DNA of 64,000 nucleotides from Branchiostoma floridae (lineage: Eukaryota; Chordata; Leptocardii; Amphioxiformes; Branchiostomatidae): positions 16,617,048-16,681,047 of the forward strand of contig NC_049995.1 in the NCBI RefSeq assembly GCF_000003815.2. Reading direction: 5' to 3'. The position numbers and the translations under genes were made by a program. The notes below the pieces were generated by a model, which saw only the letters and a list, made by a program, of their open reading frames with translations, was not told the DNA's origin and did no database searches. Positions 29,413-39,779 of the stretch are shown here, piece by piece (the first letter of the stretch is position 1; each line of letters starts with the position of its first letter).

Positions 29413-29448
29413 AAAAGTGGTCGGTTATTGGAATAACCGACCACTTTT
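29413..29448. repeat. 36-nt perfect hairpin
   Basis: AAAAGTGGTCGGTTATT and its exact complement, separated by GG. It lies within repeat DNA related to 28876-28905. Confidence 0.9.
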
Positions 29449-29526
29449 GAGGTTACTGCCTGATAACCCATGGGAAATGGGGGCCTCTGATTGGCCAACT
29501 CCATCTGGCTATATGATAATATCTAT

Positions 29527-29690
29527 ATAACCCATGAGATTTTACGGCGTCTTTGGCGTGATGTTATAATGAATGAATCAAGACCTTTAGTGTACGTTTC
29601 CGCTCTCACAAGCTAAGTACAGGCCGAGATAATAAAGTTCAAAGTAGTTTTGAATAATGTTAAGTACAATTACTTTGAAAAGTTGATTTT
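29527..29690 (+). repeat. third copy of the 28-kb duplicated block
   Basis: ATTTTACGGCGTCTTTGGCG through CTCACAAGCTAAGTA and AAAGTAGTTTTGAATAATGTT matches 28102-28250. Confidence 0.85.
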
Positions 29691-29994
29691 GAATAAAGAT
29701 TGATAATAAGACATAAAAAGATTAGATCTTACCAACTTCATCTCATAACCCAGGCAAGCGGATTAGCTGCACTTCTATTCTTAAGACCGTGTAAGACAGT
29801 GTCGCCACAAAGCATTCACAACTTGTAAGCAGGTTATATATATGTAGATGACTTTGGAAGGTTCTACAGAGTAAAAAAGCCCTCATTCAACAACACACAA
29901 AGCAAATATTTCCCCCGACAGCGCTTGGCTGTCTGTCGTAAGCCATAGACAAAGTACCTTGCCTGGTAGTAATAATTGCAAGTCAGTTACGCTT
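29691..29994. other. downstream of candidate exon
   Basis: No feature recognised. No minus-strand AATAAA is obvious here, so a 3' UTR end is not located. Confidence 0.3.
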
Positions 29995-30364
29995 TCAAAG
30001 ACTGTAATTCAGTGTAAAGGATTCATTTGAGGCAAAACTTTGTGCCAGTGAAGCTTTTCTTTGCTTTGACTCACTCTTGGACAAAATTGCCCCTGCTGGC
30101 AACAATTCAATTCCGCTTTCATTGATGAGTTCTATTGATGGTACACGACGATTGCTTAGGGAGGTCGCAAAATTAGAAGGCTTCAAATGATCCACAACTA
30201 TGGTCGCTTCATCATGTGTAACATAGCTTTCAAGGGGCCTTAAAATCCGCCAGTGATGAAACGCATCCTTTGAGGCACTAAACGTACTATTCTTAAGAAA
30301 CTTCGGCCCGTTGAAGAGTATGCATTTAATACTGTCTATTCTTTTGTAGGAAGTTAAATGGCAA
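29995..30364 (-). CDS. candidate terminal coding exon, product unknown
   Basis: On the minus strand a strong acceptor (ACGTTTTTTTCTCAG) is followed by an open frame of 122 codons to TGA at 29997-29995, entering with one base of a split codon. The frame is closed by TAA just upstream of the acceptor, as expected for a real exon boundary. The protein segment starts CHLTSYKRIDSIKCILFNGP, includes HHWRILRPLESYVTHDEATI and ends ASNESFTLNYSL. It is hydrophilic, with no membrane helix or low-complexity bias, and I recognise no domain. Upstream exons are not identified; the DNA upstream is a minisatellite. It could be the end of a gene lying further right, or an orphan duplicate. Confidence 0.45.
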
Positions 30365-30509
30365 CTGAGAAAAAAACGTTACTGTTCGCTGAATGTTAAG
30401 TGTCACGTCAACCAGCAAACGAAAAGTAGAAAAGTTGCCAAATTGAATGTCAAGTTTTGCTGGGTGAAACGATACTCCGTCAATGCAACATTGTAAGAAA
30501 TACACTATA

Positions 30510-30925
30510 TATACAGATACGGAAGCTGGTGTGTTACACTGAAGAATGGTTATACCGGCTATACAGATACAGATACAGAAGCTGGTGTGTGTTACACCGG
30601 CTATACAGTTATAGATACAAAAGCTGGTGTGTTATACCGGCTATACAGATACAGATACAAAAGCAAGCTGGTATGTTACACCTAAGGGCGGTTATACTGG
30701 CTATACAGATACAGATACAGAAGCTGGTATGTTAAATCTAAGGGCGGTTATACTGGCTATACAGATACAGATACAGAAGCTGGTGTGTTACACTGAAGAA
30801 TGGTTATACCGGCTATACAGATGCAGATGCAAAAGCTGGTGTGTTATACCGAAGGGCGGTTATACTGGCTATACAGATACAGAGCCTAGCTATACCTGCT
30901 ACTCAGATACAGATATAAGTCTCAT
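30510..30925 (+). repeat. 56-bp minisatellite, diverged copies
   Basis: GAAGCTGGTGTGTTACAC.GAA followed by GGTTATACCGGCTATACAGAT recurs with length variants, about 8 units. The consensus unit has no stop in any forward frame, which explains the overlapping long reading frames. The homogeneous version is at 51501-51785. Confidence 0.9.
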
Positions 30926-31290
30926 ACAGAAGGGCATTATCCGGTCATACACACAGATTTGTATTCACTATGTCAAACAGTCAACCCAAGGCTTAAGTGC
31001 TGCAGCCAACATCTTACAGTCGATAGTGACGTCAAGAGCGATTCGATTTCCAGTGAAGTCATAGAAAAATCCGTCACGCCCAATGAATGATTGCATAAGT
31101 AACGAATCATTTTGCTACGAACGTGATCTATACTATAGTACAATGTTAGACTTTCTTCCATTACAGAAGTATACACGGACATAATTTGATTTGTGTACAC
31201 TTTTGTGTTGGAAGAAACCTTAAGTTTAGCCTTGTATTATTATAATTAATATCAACACAGATGGGCTTCCATGATAATATGATTCATACT
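30926..31290. other. unassigned DNA
   Basis: No supported feature. Confidence 0.3.
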
Positions 31291-31295
31291 GCGTT

Positions 31296-31370
31296 TCGTG
31301 TACGAGGTGTTCGTTCCAGGGTGTTATTTTGGCATACTTTAAAGAAGTACAATTATCATTACCACTATTT
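31296..31370 (+). repeat. block shared with 33147-33215
   Basis: GTGTACGAGGTGTTCGTTCC, GGGTGTTATTTTGGCATACTT and GTACAATTATCATTA are repeated almost exactly near 33147-33215. Confidence 0.75.
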
Positions 31371-31491
31371 GAGGATGGCTAGAATAATTTTCTCCAACGA
31401 CGTTTAAAGCCAAAATGTTACGAGTGATAGTTTGTTGTTTTTACTTTAAAAGCAACCTACTCTCAGCGTTTTTCCGAATCTCTTCTGCAAG

Positions 31492-31970
31492 AACTTGTTG
31501 TGGGAACCAGAATTCCAGACAGTACATGCGGTGTATTTACATTCCAGACAGACGTAGAGTCTATTTATAAAAGTGACACTCATCCTCTATCTAACTTGAA
31601 TAAGATAGAGGATGAGTGTCACTTTATTGTTGACTGTACTTTATACAACAACGAAAGAAACGTCCTTTTTGAAAATATACAACATATGTTCCCAAATTTC
31701 CGATACTTGAATACCACGGAAAAATTCATATTTCTCATGCAATGAGATAAACCATATATTATTGATTCCATTTGTCCTTATGTTTATAACTGTTTTAACA
31801 AGCGAGAAGAAGTTGAACTTGTACATACTTGAATGTATTAGCATATGTAGAGATGAGAAGATACCTTTTTTTGGTCAAAATTGTACCTTATCACTAGCGA
31901 TACGACCTGTACTTAGCTTGTTTGAGCACAAATGTACAATAAAGGTCATTCATTCATTCATTTATGCAGT
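31492..31970 (+). mobile_element. non-LTR retrotransposon 3' fragment
   Basis: The frame to TGA near 31745 ends KIEDECHFIVDCTLYNNERN, then VLFENIQHMFPNFRYLNTTE and KFIFLMQ. E.E.HF...C..Y...R..LF is the zinc-knuckle-like motif after the reverse transcriptase in CR1/L2-like LINE proteins. A 3' UTR follows, ending AATAAAGGTCATTCATTCATTC. The element is 5' truncated. A perfect hairpin interrupts the coding part at 31570-31625. Confidence 0.75.
31570..31625. repeat. 23-bp-arm perfect hairpin in LINE ORF
   Basis: Arms 31570-31592 and 31603-31625 are exact reverse complements around a 10-nt loop. The right arm encodes the conserved EDECHF motif, so the left arm is probably a templated inverted copy of it. 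Confidence 0.92.
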
Positions 31971-32059
31971 GCTTGTGGGTAGAGCAAAGGTCAGGTAGAT
32001 AATGAAAATGAATGAATCGATAGACGAAGACCTTAATGTGAAGGCCATTCCATTTCATT

Positions 32060-32350
32060 GAGTTTTATGTATAAGTATGGGTAATCAATTTGGTTGTATG
32101 TATGCACCTGATGAGACCATTTCTTTGTATATGTTAGCTTGATGGGTCCATACGTTTGTTTAGATGGGTTTGGTGCGCCCACTTGTTTATATGAATGACT
32201 TTGGTAAGTTCATTGGTTAGTATGTATGGTTTTGTAAGTCTCTTGGTTTGTATGGATGGGTTTAGCAAGTCCGTTCGTTTATATGTATGAATCTGGTGAG
32301 CACAGGTTTCAGCATGTCTTAATTGGATGGGCTCATTCGTTTGTATGTAT
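32060..32350 (+). repeat. degenerate minisatellite, about 30-45-bp unit
   Basis: Variants of GTTTGTATGGATGGGTTTGG and AAGTCCATTGGTT recur. A further unit appears at 33045-33090, beyond the SINE and MITE that split the array. Confidence 0.6.
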
Positions 32351-32495
32351 ACTCTACTGAACTACAAAGGTTGGAAAAATAGAAGAAACTGGCCAAATAG
32401 ACGAAGTAATATGACAAAAGATTTCGCCGGCCTGAGGAGTACAATATAGTTTTTGTGATATATGCATATAGACTTTTAAAGGATTTAAACTGTGT

Positions 32496-32640
32496 GGGAC
32501 CATGTAGCGCAGTGGCAGTGTGTTCGGCCCGTGACCGAGAAGTCGCGGGTTCGAATCCGGCTGCCGCGCTACCAATCTTGTGCCCTTGGAAAGGCACTTA
32601 AAACGACTTTCCTCACTTTACTCAGGTGAAGATTAGTATT
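32496..32640 (+). mobile_element. tRNA-derived SINE head
   Basis: A-box TAGCGCAGTGGCAGTG (32504-32519) and a perfect B-box GGTTCGAATCC (32549-32559), followed by TTGTGCCCTTGGAAAGGCACTT and CTCACTTTACTCAGGTGAA. The acceptor-like part could fold as a tRNA, but the continuing SINE body (shared with 42813 and 58781) shows it is a SINE. Confidence 0.82.
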
Positions 32641-32868
32641 TAGCTTCTGTATAACCAAACCTCTATCATTCCTTTTGTACCACCCTTGCCTCGTTCAATT
32701 CCCGCATAACCCCAATGCAAAGCAGGCCTGTTTGAGCTTTCATGAATAAGCAAATGATTGAAATAAAAGAAAAATAATAAAAGGGTGAAATCTGTGCTCA
32801 ACTCTCCAGCTAACCGCTTCGACATATTATTCCATGTATTTGGCCAATTTCAATAGAATCTGTTAAAG
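32641..32868. other. SINE-flanking DNA
   Basis: CTTGCCTCGTTCAATTCCCG near 32690 and GAATAAGCAAATGATTGAAATAAAAG near 32743-32768 may be the tail of the SINE; otherwise unassigned. Confidence 0.3.
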
Positions 32869-32870
32869 AC

Positions 32871-33034
32871 TAATCTCCAAGTAGATCCTACGGTAGCATA
32901 AGATAGTATCAAAAGCTGGTGGAGGAGTGAAGCCAGCCTAGGAGTGTGTTTGGCAAATGAACACCTCTTGTCTGACTACACTGCTTGGTCAGTTTGGTAC
33001 TATCTTATGCCATCGTAGGATCTGCTTGGAGATG
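32871..33034. mobile_element. MITE, family E
   Basis: Ends TAATCTCCAAGTAGATCCTA and TAGGATCTGCTTGGAGATG, arms with GCATAAGATAGTATCAAA against TTGGTACTATCTTATGC. Non-coding, 164 bp. Confidence 0.88.
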
Positions 33035-33099
33035 AGTAAGGACTACAAGTCTGGTGGGTTTATTCATTTGTATGCATGAGTTTTATAAGCCCCGAATCG

Positions 33100-33265
33100 G
33101 AAGATGTCTACATCTTTCATGTTATCCAAATCTGCTGAATGTCGTGTACGAGGCGTTCGTTCCAGGGAGTTATTTTGGCATACTTAAAAGATGTACAATT
33201 ATCATTAAGCTCATAATCGGAAGATGCATACATCTTTCATGTTATCCAAATCTGCTGAATGTTTG
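33100..33265 (+). repeat. two-copy short tandem repeat
   Basis: AATCGGAAGATG.CTACATCTTTCATGTT and CCAAATCTGCTGAATGT occur at 33095-33142 and 33212-33263, around the block shared with 31296. Confidence 0.85.
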
Positions 33266-33399
33266 TGATGAGCTCTCCTCACTGTCAATGTCTTTATCAT
33301 AAAGACACACGAAGAGATTATTTTTCTAAATCAGGTTCGTAAGGCCTGATATTTATTGATACCGTCATGAAGATGAAGAGCGGCCCATAGCGATAACTG

Positions 33400-33515
33400 T
33401 AGCAGAATTTCTTCTCCCTAAGTCAGAAACATCAAGCTTAGGCAAGCTTGACTTCTCTGACTCAATAGGCGAAGCAGGAGTAACGAGGCTGCTCGGGAAA
33501 TTCCCTACCCCATTT
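33400..33515 (+). pseudogene. LRR-like exon fragment
   Basis: The plus frame reads AEFLLPKSETSSLGKLDFSD, then SIGEAGVTRLLGKFPT, without a stop, nearly identical to 9640-9530 on the minus strand. DNA identity ends abruptly after TTCCCTACC. No adjoining LRR is present, so this is a solitary shard. Confidence 0.5.
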
Positions 33516-33689
33516 GTGCATTAAAATCACTCTATATTCAACAATGCGCCTTACAAGGGGGGGAAATGTCATTTGGGGCATAATCTGGTATTATACCAGA
33601 ACTTGTGATAATTCAAGCTATAGTTGGAGTTCATGATTGCCGTAGAATCTAGTCCGTTTAACTGTAAAGGATGAGCGACGCCCTATTGT

Positions 33690-34003
33690 CCAGGGCAAGT
33701 GAAAGTGCTGTTCGGCAAGTGCACGACCTACCCCACTTGCTTGACTGGGCAAGCTAGATTTTTCCATTGAATGAGATGTTGAAATGCTTGTCACTTTTTA
33801 CAGTAATTACATCAAGCAATGGTCAACACAGAAAAATAGAGGCAATAATAAGAATCCCATTGCTGGAAGTGAAAATGCATGTAAAAGTGACATCTAAATT
33901 TTGGGCAAGTGAAAAGTTGGGTCGGGCAAATGATCATTAATATGCGCTTGCCCGATAGGACAAGTGAATTCTAGAAAACTTATCCAACCCTGCTTTCCAT
34001 TTA
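33690..34003. mobile_element. hAT-like element remnant
   Basis: The right end CTTATCCAACCCTG matches the CAGGGTTGGATAAG type of hAT terminus. GGGCAAGTGAA and CTTGCCCGATAGGACAAGTGAA are inverted near the ends. The left terminus is not intact, so boundaries are uncertain. Confidence 0.5.
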
Positions 34004-34240
34004 CTCCTTGCTATACCGACCGTCAATCCCTGCTGTATTAAAACAATTTCTGGTAACCAGTTTGTGTTTAGATCCCATAAGTCAAACGGTGATCCTGTGT
34101 GCTTAAGTGATCAACCAGAATGTAATGAAGACGGTCCCGGTGATACTCACTTAGTGTAAAGTGAAGATAATGAAAGCTAATTAGTCAGAAAGAGAACGGT
34201 ATGCTGCGTGTAACGTACGCAGTGGATATAGATTAAGTTA

Positions 34241-34543
34241 GGAGAACAACCCGCCATACGTGAAATTTGTCCGTACGTTTTTGTTTTTCTTGAGAGGCCA
34301 CGTCCGCCACGTATTTCTGAAAACGTTCAGGCTGTACAGAGCAGGCGAATCGGCATCCCGATGGCACACATAGTTTTGCCTGCACGTCAAGTTCTACGGC
34401 GTGTCTGTGCTCCAAATCCGTCGGATTCCCTACGAGTTCGCGATCGTACGGAGGCGGTACTTACCACTTACGGATCCCAAAAGATTGCCCACGTTTTGGC
34501 ACGTAGACAGCACGTATTTGCACGTACGGTGGGTTGTGCCCTT
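34241..34543. mobile_element. MITE, family H
   Basis: Left end AACAACCCGCCATACGTG and right end CACGTACGGTGGGTTGTGCC are imperfect inverted repeats. The interior matches the truncated copy beside the receptor gene (13425-13690). No coding content. Confidence 0.75.
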
Positions 34544-34544
34544 A

Positions 34545-35960
34545 GCTTTAGACAGGTATCGTCTTGAGATTATGCAGCTGTCTTGGTATTCTCTCTTATA
34601 AAAATGGTTCCGATGATTTAGATTTGTTAAAAGTGCACACAATGCAATGCATGGCAAACCCAGGCAGTTAAGCTGATACTTAGAGTAAAGTTAATGAAGG
34701 CCAATTCCTCATGCAGAGTACAGCACAGTAGGTTCAATCTATTAGACATCAGCATCGTAGGTATTGATATTAAGACTTCGTCCTGGCGGTTTTCTTGATG
34801 AATATGACTGTCTTTGATGAATGATTTTGCCTTGTGGTATGATAGTAATGATAGTATCCACATAGAGGCATTTGTAATGGAGATAGATATCCAGATCGTA
34901 AACAACGGCTGTGCTACTGTCATTTATCTCAATGTTGTAGTATTTTTACTATAATGTGCTTTTTTTTCTTTTCAAAAAGCCTAATAGCTCTGCATGTCAC
35001 ACTAAAATTATTTTGATGGCTTTGAGGTCAAAAAGCTAAACGGAAGCAACCCATAATCATTCATCTTCTGAAGTCAACAGACTAACCGGAGAAGGCTACA
35101 GCAACACTGTAAGGAGGGGGGGGTTCTGAGATTTAGTTTCACGGTGGAGAGAAAACTGAGTGTTCGCGGAGGTTAAAGGTTCGCAGTTGAAACTTCATTC
35201 ATGGTTTAACTGTAGACTACAGTAGAAGAGGAAATGTTCTCAGTGGATTTAGTTTCGTAGTGAAGAGGCCAACGTGACAATCACGAAAATAAAACCACTG
35301 CAAAAATTCTCCCCTTTACAGTAGTTTCGTGGAATTCCCTTACGTAAGTCGTTACATGAATGTATTCATTTCGTGAGTCGTCCCTAATGGTGTAGCTATG
35401 TAACTCTCAGAGTCACAGGGGTCAACGTTAGACACATGGTGAATTCATTAAGGAGCTTAAACTGACGCACGGAGATAGAGAGGCGATATCTCTTCAGGTA
35501 TAGGCCATGGCAGGAACGCTGACAGTTTCTTATCTAGAACTATATCGTTATGGACAAAGCTACCATGGAATTGCTTCCCTATATGGTACAATCTGAAACT
35601 TCCAAGTCAAGGGTAACAAACATATTTTCTTCAGAACCCAGTACTATACCCCAAAACGCATGAGTGGCTCTTTGAGCCTTTTTTTGTGATGAACTTGAAG
35701 CAAATGAAAAAAAAGATGAATTTATATGTGCCACCAAAGGTACCGGAGGCTGGGTGTTCTGACCGCGCCCTACCCCGACATACACGCCACGGGAATGGGT
35801 TGCAGTTCTTATGACGTAACGTGAATCCTTCAAGTTGGTTCATTTATCATTATCATTATCGCTTTTTAGGTAAGAGCGAAGGAAAATTTCCCTGGTACAA
35901 TAGTAATGAACCTGTAAATGATACCGTGCATAGCGCCTGTCTTCTCTGTCACGACCAGAA
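34545..35960. other. unassigned DNA
   Basis: AATGCAATGCATGGCAAACCC near 34638 recurs at 13062. A G run lies near 35117-35125. Duplicated TTTCG.GGT/AG blocks near 35130-35340 suggest local repetition. No gene is supported. Confidence 0.35.
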
Positions 35961-35967
35961 GTTTCAG

Positions 35968-36260
35968 TTTCATTTTATTTATTTATCCAGGAAGTAATAC
36001 ATCGCCTACTGGCGTTTTTCAATACCTCCTGGGGGGGCCGGGAGACCCCAACATAAAATAACACAAAATCACAACAACTGAATCAAAATTGAAATCAAAG
36101 GTCAAACTTAAATAACTAAACGTCAGGTGTCAACTAATTACAATACAAATAACTCAAGATCACTTAATATAATAATGTGTAATAATAATATCACATTCAA
36201 GCAGTGGATCAACTTAAAATCAAAGTAACGAAAAGTGGAATTTGCATATCAATGTGTCGC
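35968..36260 (-). mobile_element. LINE 3' end, minus orientation
   Basis: Read on the minus strand: GGGGTCTCCCGGCCCCCCCAG, then GAGGTATTGAAAAACGCC and TTACTTCCTGGATAAATAAA. The same order (GGGGTTGCCCCCCAGGGAAC, TTGAAAAACACC, GTTAAATAAA) occurs on the plus strand at 48288-48358. This is a CR1-like LINE 3' UTR signature. Confidence 0.72.
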
Positions 36261-36477
36261 TGGAAGACTTACGTTGAGGAAAACTGGTTCGAGATAACTG
36301 TCCCTGTCACCGTCCAGTCATTTTTCAGGACAAAAATGAGTAAGTGAGCTCGACACAACGGGGGCAAAGAGCTCATTACAAGACATAAGCATCAATCTTG
36401 GCTTGACGTCTTTTACCTGTGCATGAGATGCGCCAGTTAGTCATTTCCACATGCAGGTAAGGGTTGCATAGTGCCAT

Positions 36478-36761
36478 TAGACTCCCTTGCAGTCTTCGGA
36501 ACGGGGCTGTTTTTTTTTGGGGGGGGGGGGGCGTTGTTCCGCGATTTTAACGTTGGCCATGTCCTCTTGTGCCGGGAAAGGGGGTTTGCCGAGGAAGGGA
36601 CTTTGCTGTGGAAGGGAGTTTGCCGTGATGGCGAGTTTGCCGTTTGCCCAACTCCCTTCCACAGCAAACCCTTCCTCGGCAAACTCTAATTCCCGGCACA
36701 AGAGAACATGGACCCCCCCCCAAAAAAAACAGCCCTGTTCCGAAGACTGCAAGGGAGTCTA
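36478..36761. mobile_element. snap-back palindromic element with poly-G/poly-C arms
   Basis: Ends TAGACTCCCTTGCAGTCTTC and its exact complement, arms about 130 bp with GAGGAAGGGACTTTGCTGTG against CACAGCAAACCCTTCCTCGG. The arm contains a long G run (36521-36532) opposite a C run (36711-36721). TA at both extremities could be a Tc1/mariner-type duplication. Confidence 0.85.
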
Positions 36762-36929
36762 GTCAAGCCAATACAAACTTACCTTCATATGCTAGTTTAC
36801 TCCATTCACTCTCAACAGACACATTTGCTAGTGTGACAGCAGATAGACCCCCATAATCAGAGCCATTGGATTGGTCCTTTGGGCTCAAACAGTTATCAGT
36901 TGCTTGAATATCTGATATATCATATGCGT

Positions 36930-39700
36930 TGCTAGAATTTTAAGAGCTTTGAAGAGTAGTGAAACGACCATATAGCTGCCTCGTTGCATGTTTTAAACTT
37001 GGTTTGATCATTACTAGATCCGGCCCTTGAAGTCTGAAAAAAAGTCTCCCTTGGGAACTTATTATAACCTTTCTTTCAATTTAACATCAGAAGGTGGTGC
37101 TTTCAATTACAGCTGTCGTAGTATGGGCAGAATCTAATCTGTTTCATTGAATTCACGTCAGGAACATTCTAAAAAGCTCCCTTAGGATGCTGATCAAAGT
37201 CCTTCCCTTTTGATTTAACCTCAAAAGGTGGTGATTTTAATCTACGCATGTCTTTTTTGAGTCGGTAGAATATCAACAGCTATAAGAATGATATCACGAC
37301 ACTGCCTTTTTTAATGTATGCCTCATAAGTCAGTCTGATCATTAGTTACAAACCCTGGAGTCTAACGAAATTCAAAACGTCTTCCTTAGGGACCTGATTA
37401 CTGAAGTTCGCCTTCAATTTAACTTCAGAAGGTGGTGCTTTTGTTTAAAGCATTCTGGCGTTGTGTGGCTAGCATCTCAACAACTTTACGAAAAAAAAGG
37501 ACCACGAAACTGTTGTTGCATTCAAGTCAGGAACATTTAAAAAGCTCCCTTAGGAAGCTTATCAAAGTTTTTCATTCCCTTTGACCTAACATCAAAAGAC
37601 GATGCTTTTGATCAATGTCTGTCTTCTTTGTGTGGGTAGAATATCAACAGCTTTCAGAAGAAAACCATCATAAAACTGTCTAGTTGCATTCAATTCAGGA
37701 ACATTTCAAAAGCTCCCATAGGAAGCTGATTAAAATCCTTCCTTTTGACTTAACATCAAAGGTGTATATTGCTTTTAATCAATATATGTCTTCTTTGTGT
37801 GGGTAGAATATCAACTTGACTTGAATTGTATATAGTAAATAAGATTGTAGACTGATTTTAGATTAACTTGTAAGATAATTATTATGTTGTTAGTTCTTGA
37901 TTATGCCATTGTTGTGTAGCGTTATGATTTGTATTGTATATGTATGTATGTGGTCACGATATCAGCCTGCTGCCTATGTGTCCACATTGTATTGCCCTTG
38001 TTGCAATTTGAATAAATAAATAAATAAATAAATAGAATATCAACAGTTTATAGACGAAAACCATCATAAAACTGTCTATGTGCATTCATGTCAGGGACAT
38101 TTTGAAAAGCTCCCTTAGGAAGCTGATTTAGGTCATTCCCTTTGACTTAACAGAAAAAAGTGAGGCTTTAAATCAACGCCTGTCTTCTTTGTGTGGGTAA
38201 AATATCAACAGCTTTAAGACGAAAACCATCATAAAACTGTCCAGTTGCATTCAATTCATGAACATTTACAAAGCTCCCCTAGGAAGCTGATTAAAATCCT
38301 TCCTTTTGACTTAACATCAAAAGGTGTATATTGCTTTTAATCAATGTATGTCTTCTTTGTGTGGGTAGAATATCAGCAGCTTTAAGAGGGAAATCACGAC
38401 AATGTCTCTTTTCATGGATAAGTTAGTCTGATCATTTGCTACATCCCCTGAAGTCTGAAAAATTTATTTCACAATTGCTCCCTTAGGAACCTACTTATTG
38501 TACTTTATCTTCAATTGCAGAAGGTGGAGCTTTTCATTCAAGCATGACGTTGTACTGTGAGAAGAATTTCAACAACTTTGAATTAAGAAGGAACACGATC
38601 ATGAAACTGTCTAGTTGCATTAAAGTCAGTAGAAAAGACAATGTTTTTGATCAACGTATGTCTACTTGTGTGGGAGAATCTCAATGGCTTTCTGAAGGAA
38701 AACGACAAGGAAACTCTCTCTTTTCATGTATTGTATTCACGTCAGGAACATTTAAAAAGGTCCCTTAGGAAGCTTATTAAAGTCGTTCCCTTTCATTTAA
38801 CATCAAGAAGGTGATGGTTTTGATCAACGTCTGTCTTTCTTGTTTCAACAGCATTAAGAAGGAAATCACGAAACTGTCTCTTTTCATGTATGTCTCATAA
38901 GTTGGTTTGATCATTAGTCCATCCCTTGAAGTCTGGTAATTTAAAAAAAATCCCTCAGGAACCTAATTACTCAAGTTTCCCTTCAATTTTACATCAGAAG
39001 GCGGTGCTTTTGATTAAAAATGACGCCGAAGTGTGGGCGAAATCTCAACTGTTTCGTTGACTTCTCGTCAGGAACATTCTAAAAAGCTCTCTTAGGATTC
39101 TGATTAAAGTACTTTCCTTTGACTTTACATCAAAAGGTGATACTTTTGATCATAGTATGTCTTCTTGTGTGTGTAGAATCTCAAAAGCTTTAAGAAGGAA
39201 ATTGCGACACTGTCTATTTTCGAAATTTCATGAATGTCTCATACGTTAGTCTAATCATTGCATCCCCTGAAGTCTGAAAAATTTAAAAATTCTCCCTTAT
39301 ATGGACCTGATTACTGTACATTCCCTTTAATTTCAGAAGGTTGTGCATGACGTCATTGTGAGGACAGAATCTGAATAACTTTAAGAGGGAAATAAAGCCA
39401 GCACGAAAACTGTCTCGTTGCATGCATGTTTCATACGTTTCTTTGGTCATTAGTTCCAATACTTGAAGACAGAGGCATTTCAAAAAGCTCTCCGAGGAAC
39501 ATGATTTCTGTAGTCCTTTCCTTCAACTTAACATCAGAAGGTGATATTTTTGATTAACGCTGATGCATTTCGTCTTAGTGCGGGTACTCCAAAAGTGCAT
39601 GCATATTTCATATGTCCGGTTGGTCATTAGCTGTAGCTTTTGAAGTCAGAGAGATTTTTAAAAAGGCACCCAAAGGAACATTATGAAAAGAAACGCAAAC
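36930..39700 (+). repeat. degenerate tandem array, about 165-195-bp unit
   Basis: Recurrent blocks: GTGTGGGTAGAATATCAACAG, ACCATCATAAAACTGTCTAG, CAGGAACATTTAAAAAGCTCCCTTAGGA and TTAACATCA.AAGGTG. They appear about 14-15 times. Divergence between units is high, so the array is old. Reading frames crossing it are short and unconserved. Confidence 0.85.
37817..38037 (+). mobile_element. LINE 3' end inserted in the array
   Basis: GACTTGAATTGTATATAGTA to CCTTGTTGCAATTTG followed by an AAAT run interrupts a unit. GTAGAATATCAAC is present on both sides (37803-37815 and 38032-38044), suggesting a target-site duplication of about 13 bp. Confidence 0.75.
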
Positions 39701-39779
39701 TGTTTATGTTCCTCAGAGGACGCCCGTATAACTTTCTTATTCTCGTTACTCTTTGTAGTGTCTTGGAAGAGGAGGAAAT

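Noticed and set aside
30627-31064. 145-codon ORF with repeated YTGYTDTDTEA
   Set aside because: The 56-bp unit lacks stops in all forward frames and its period is not a multiple of three, so the apparent peptide repeat shifts frame each unit.
32496-32575. tRNA gene
   Set aside because: A and B boxes are good, but the downstream SINE body and family relatives show it is a SINE head.
36437-36856. Several ORFs of 70-91 codons on both strands
   Set aside because: All lie in a snap-back palindrome with poly-G/poly-C runs, so each strand shows mirrored frames.
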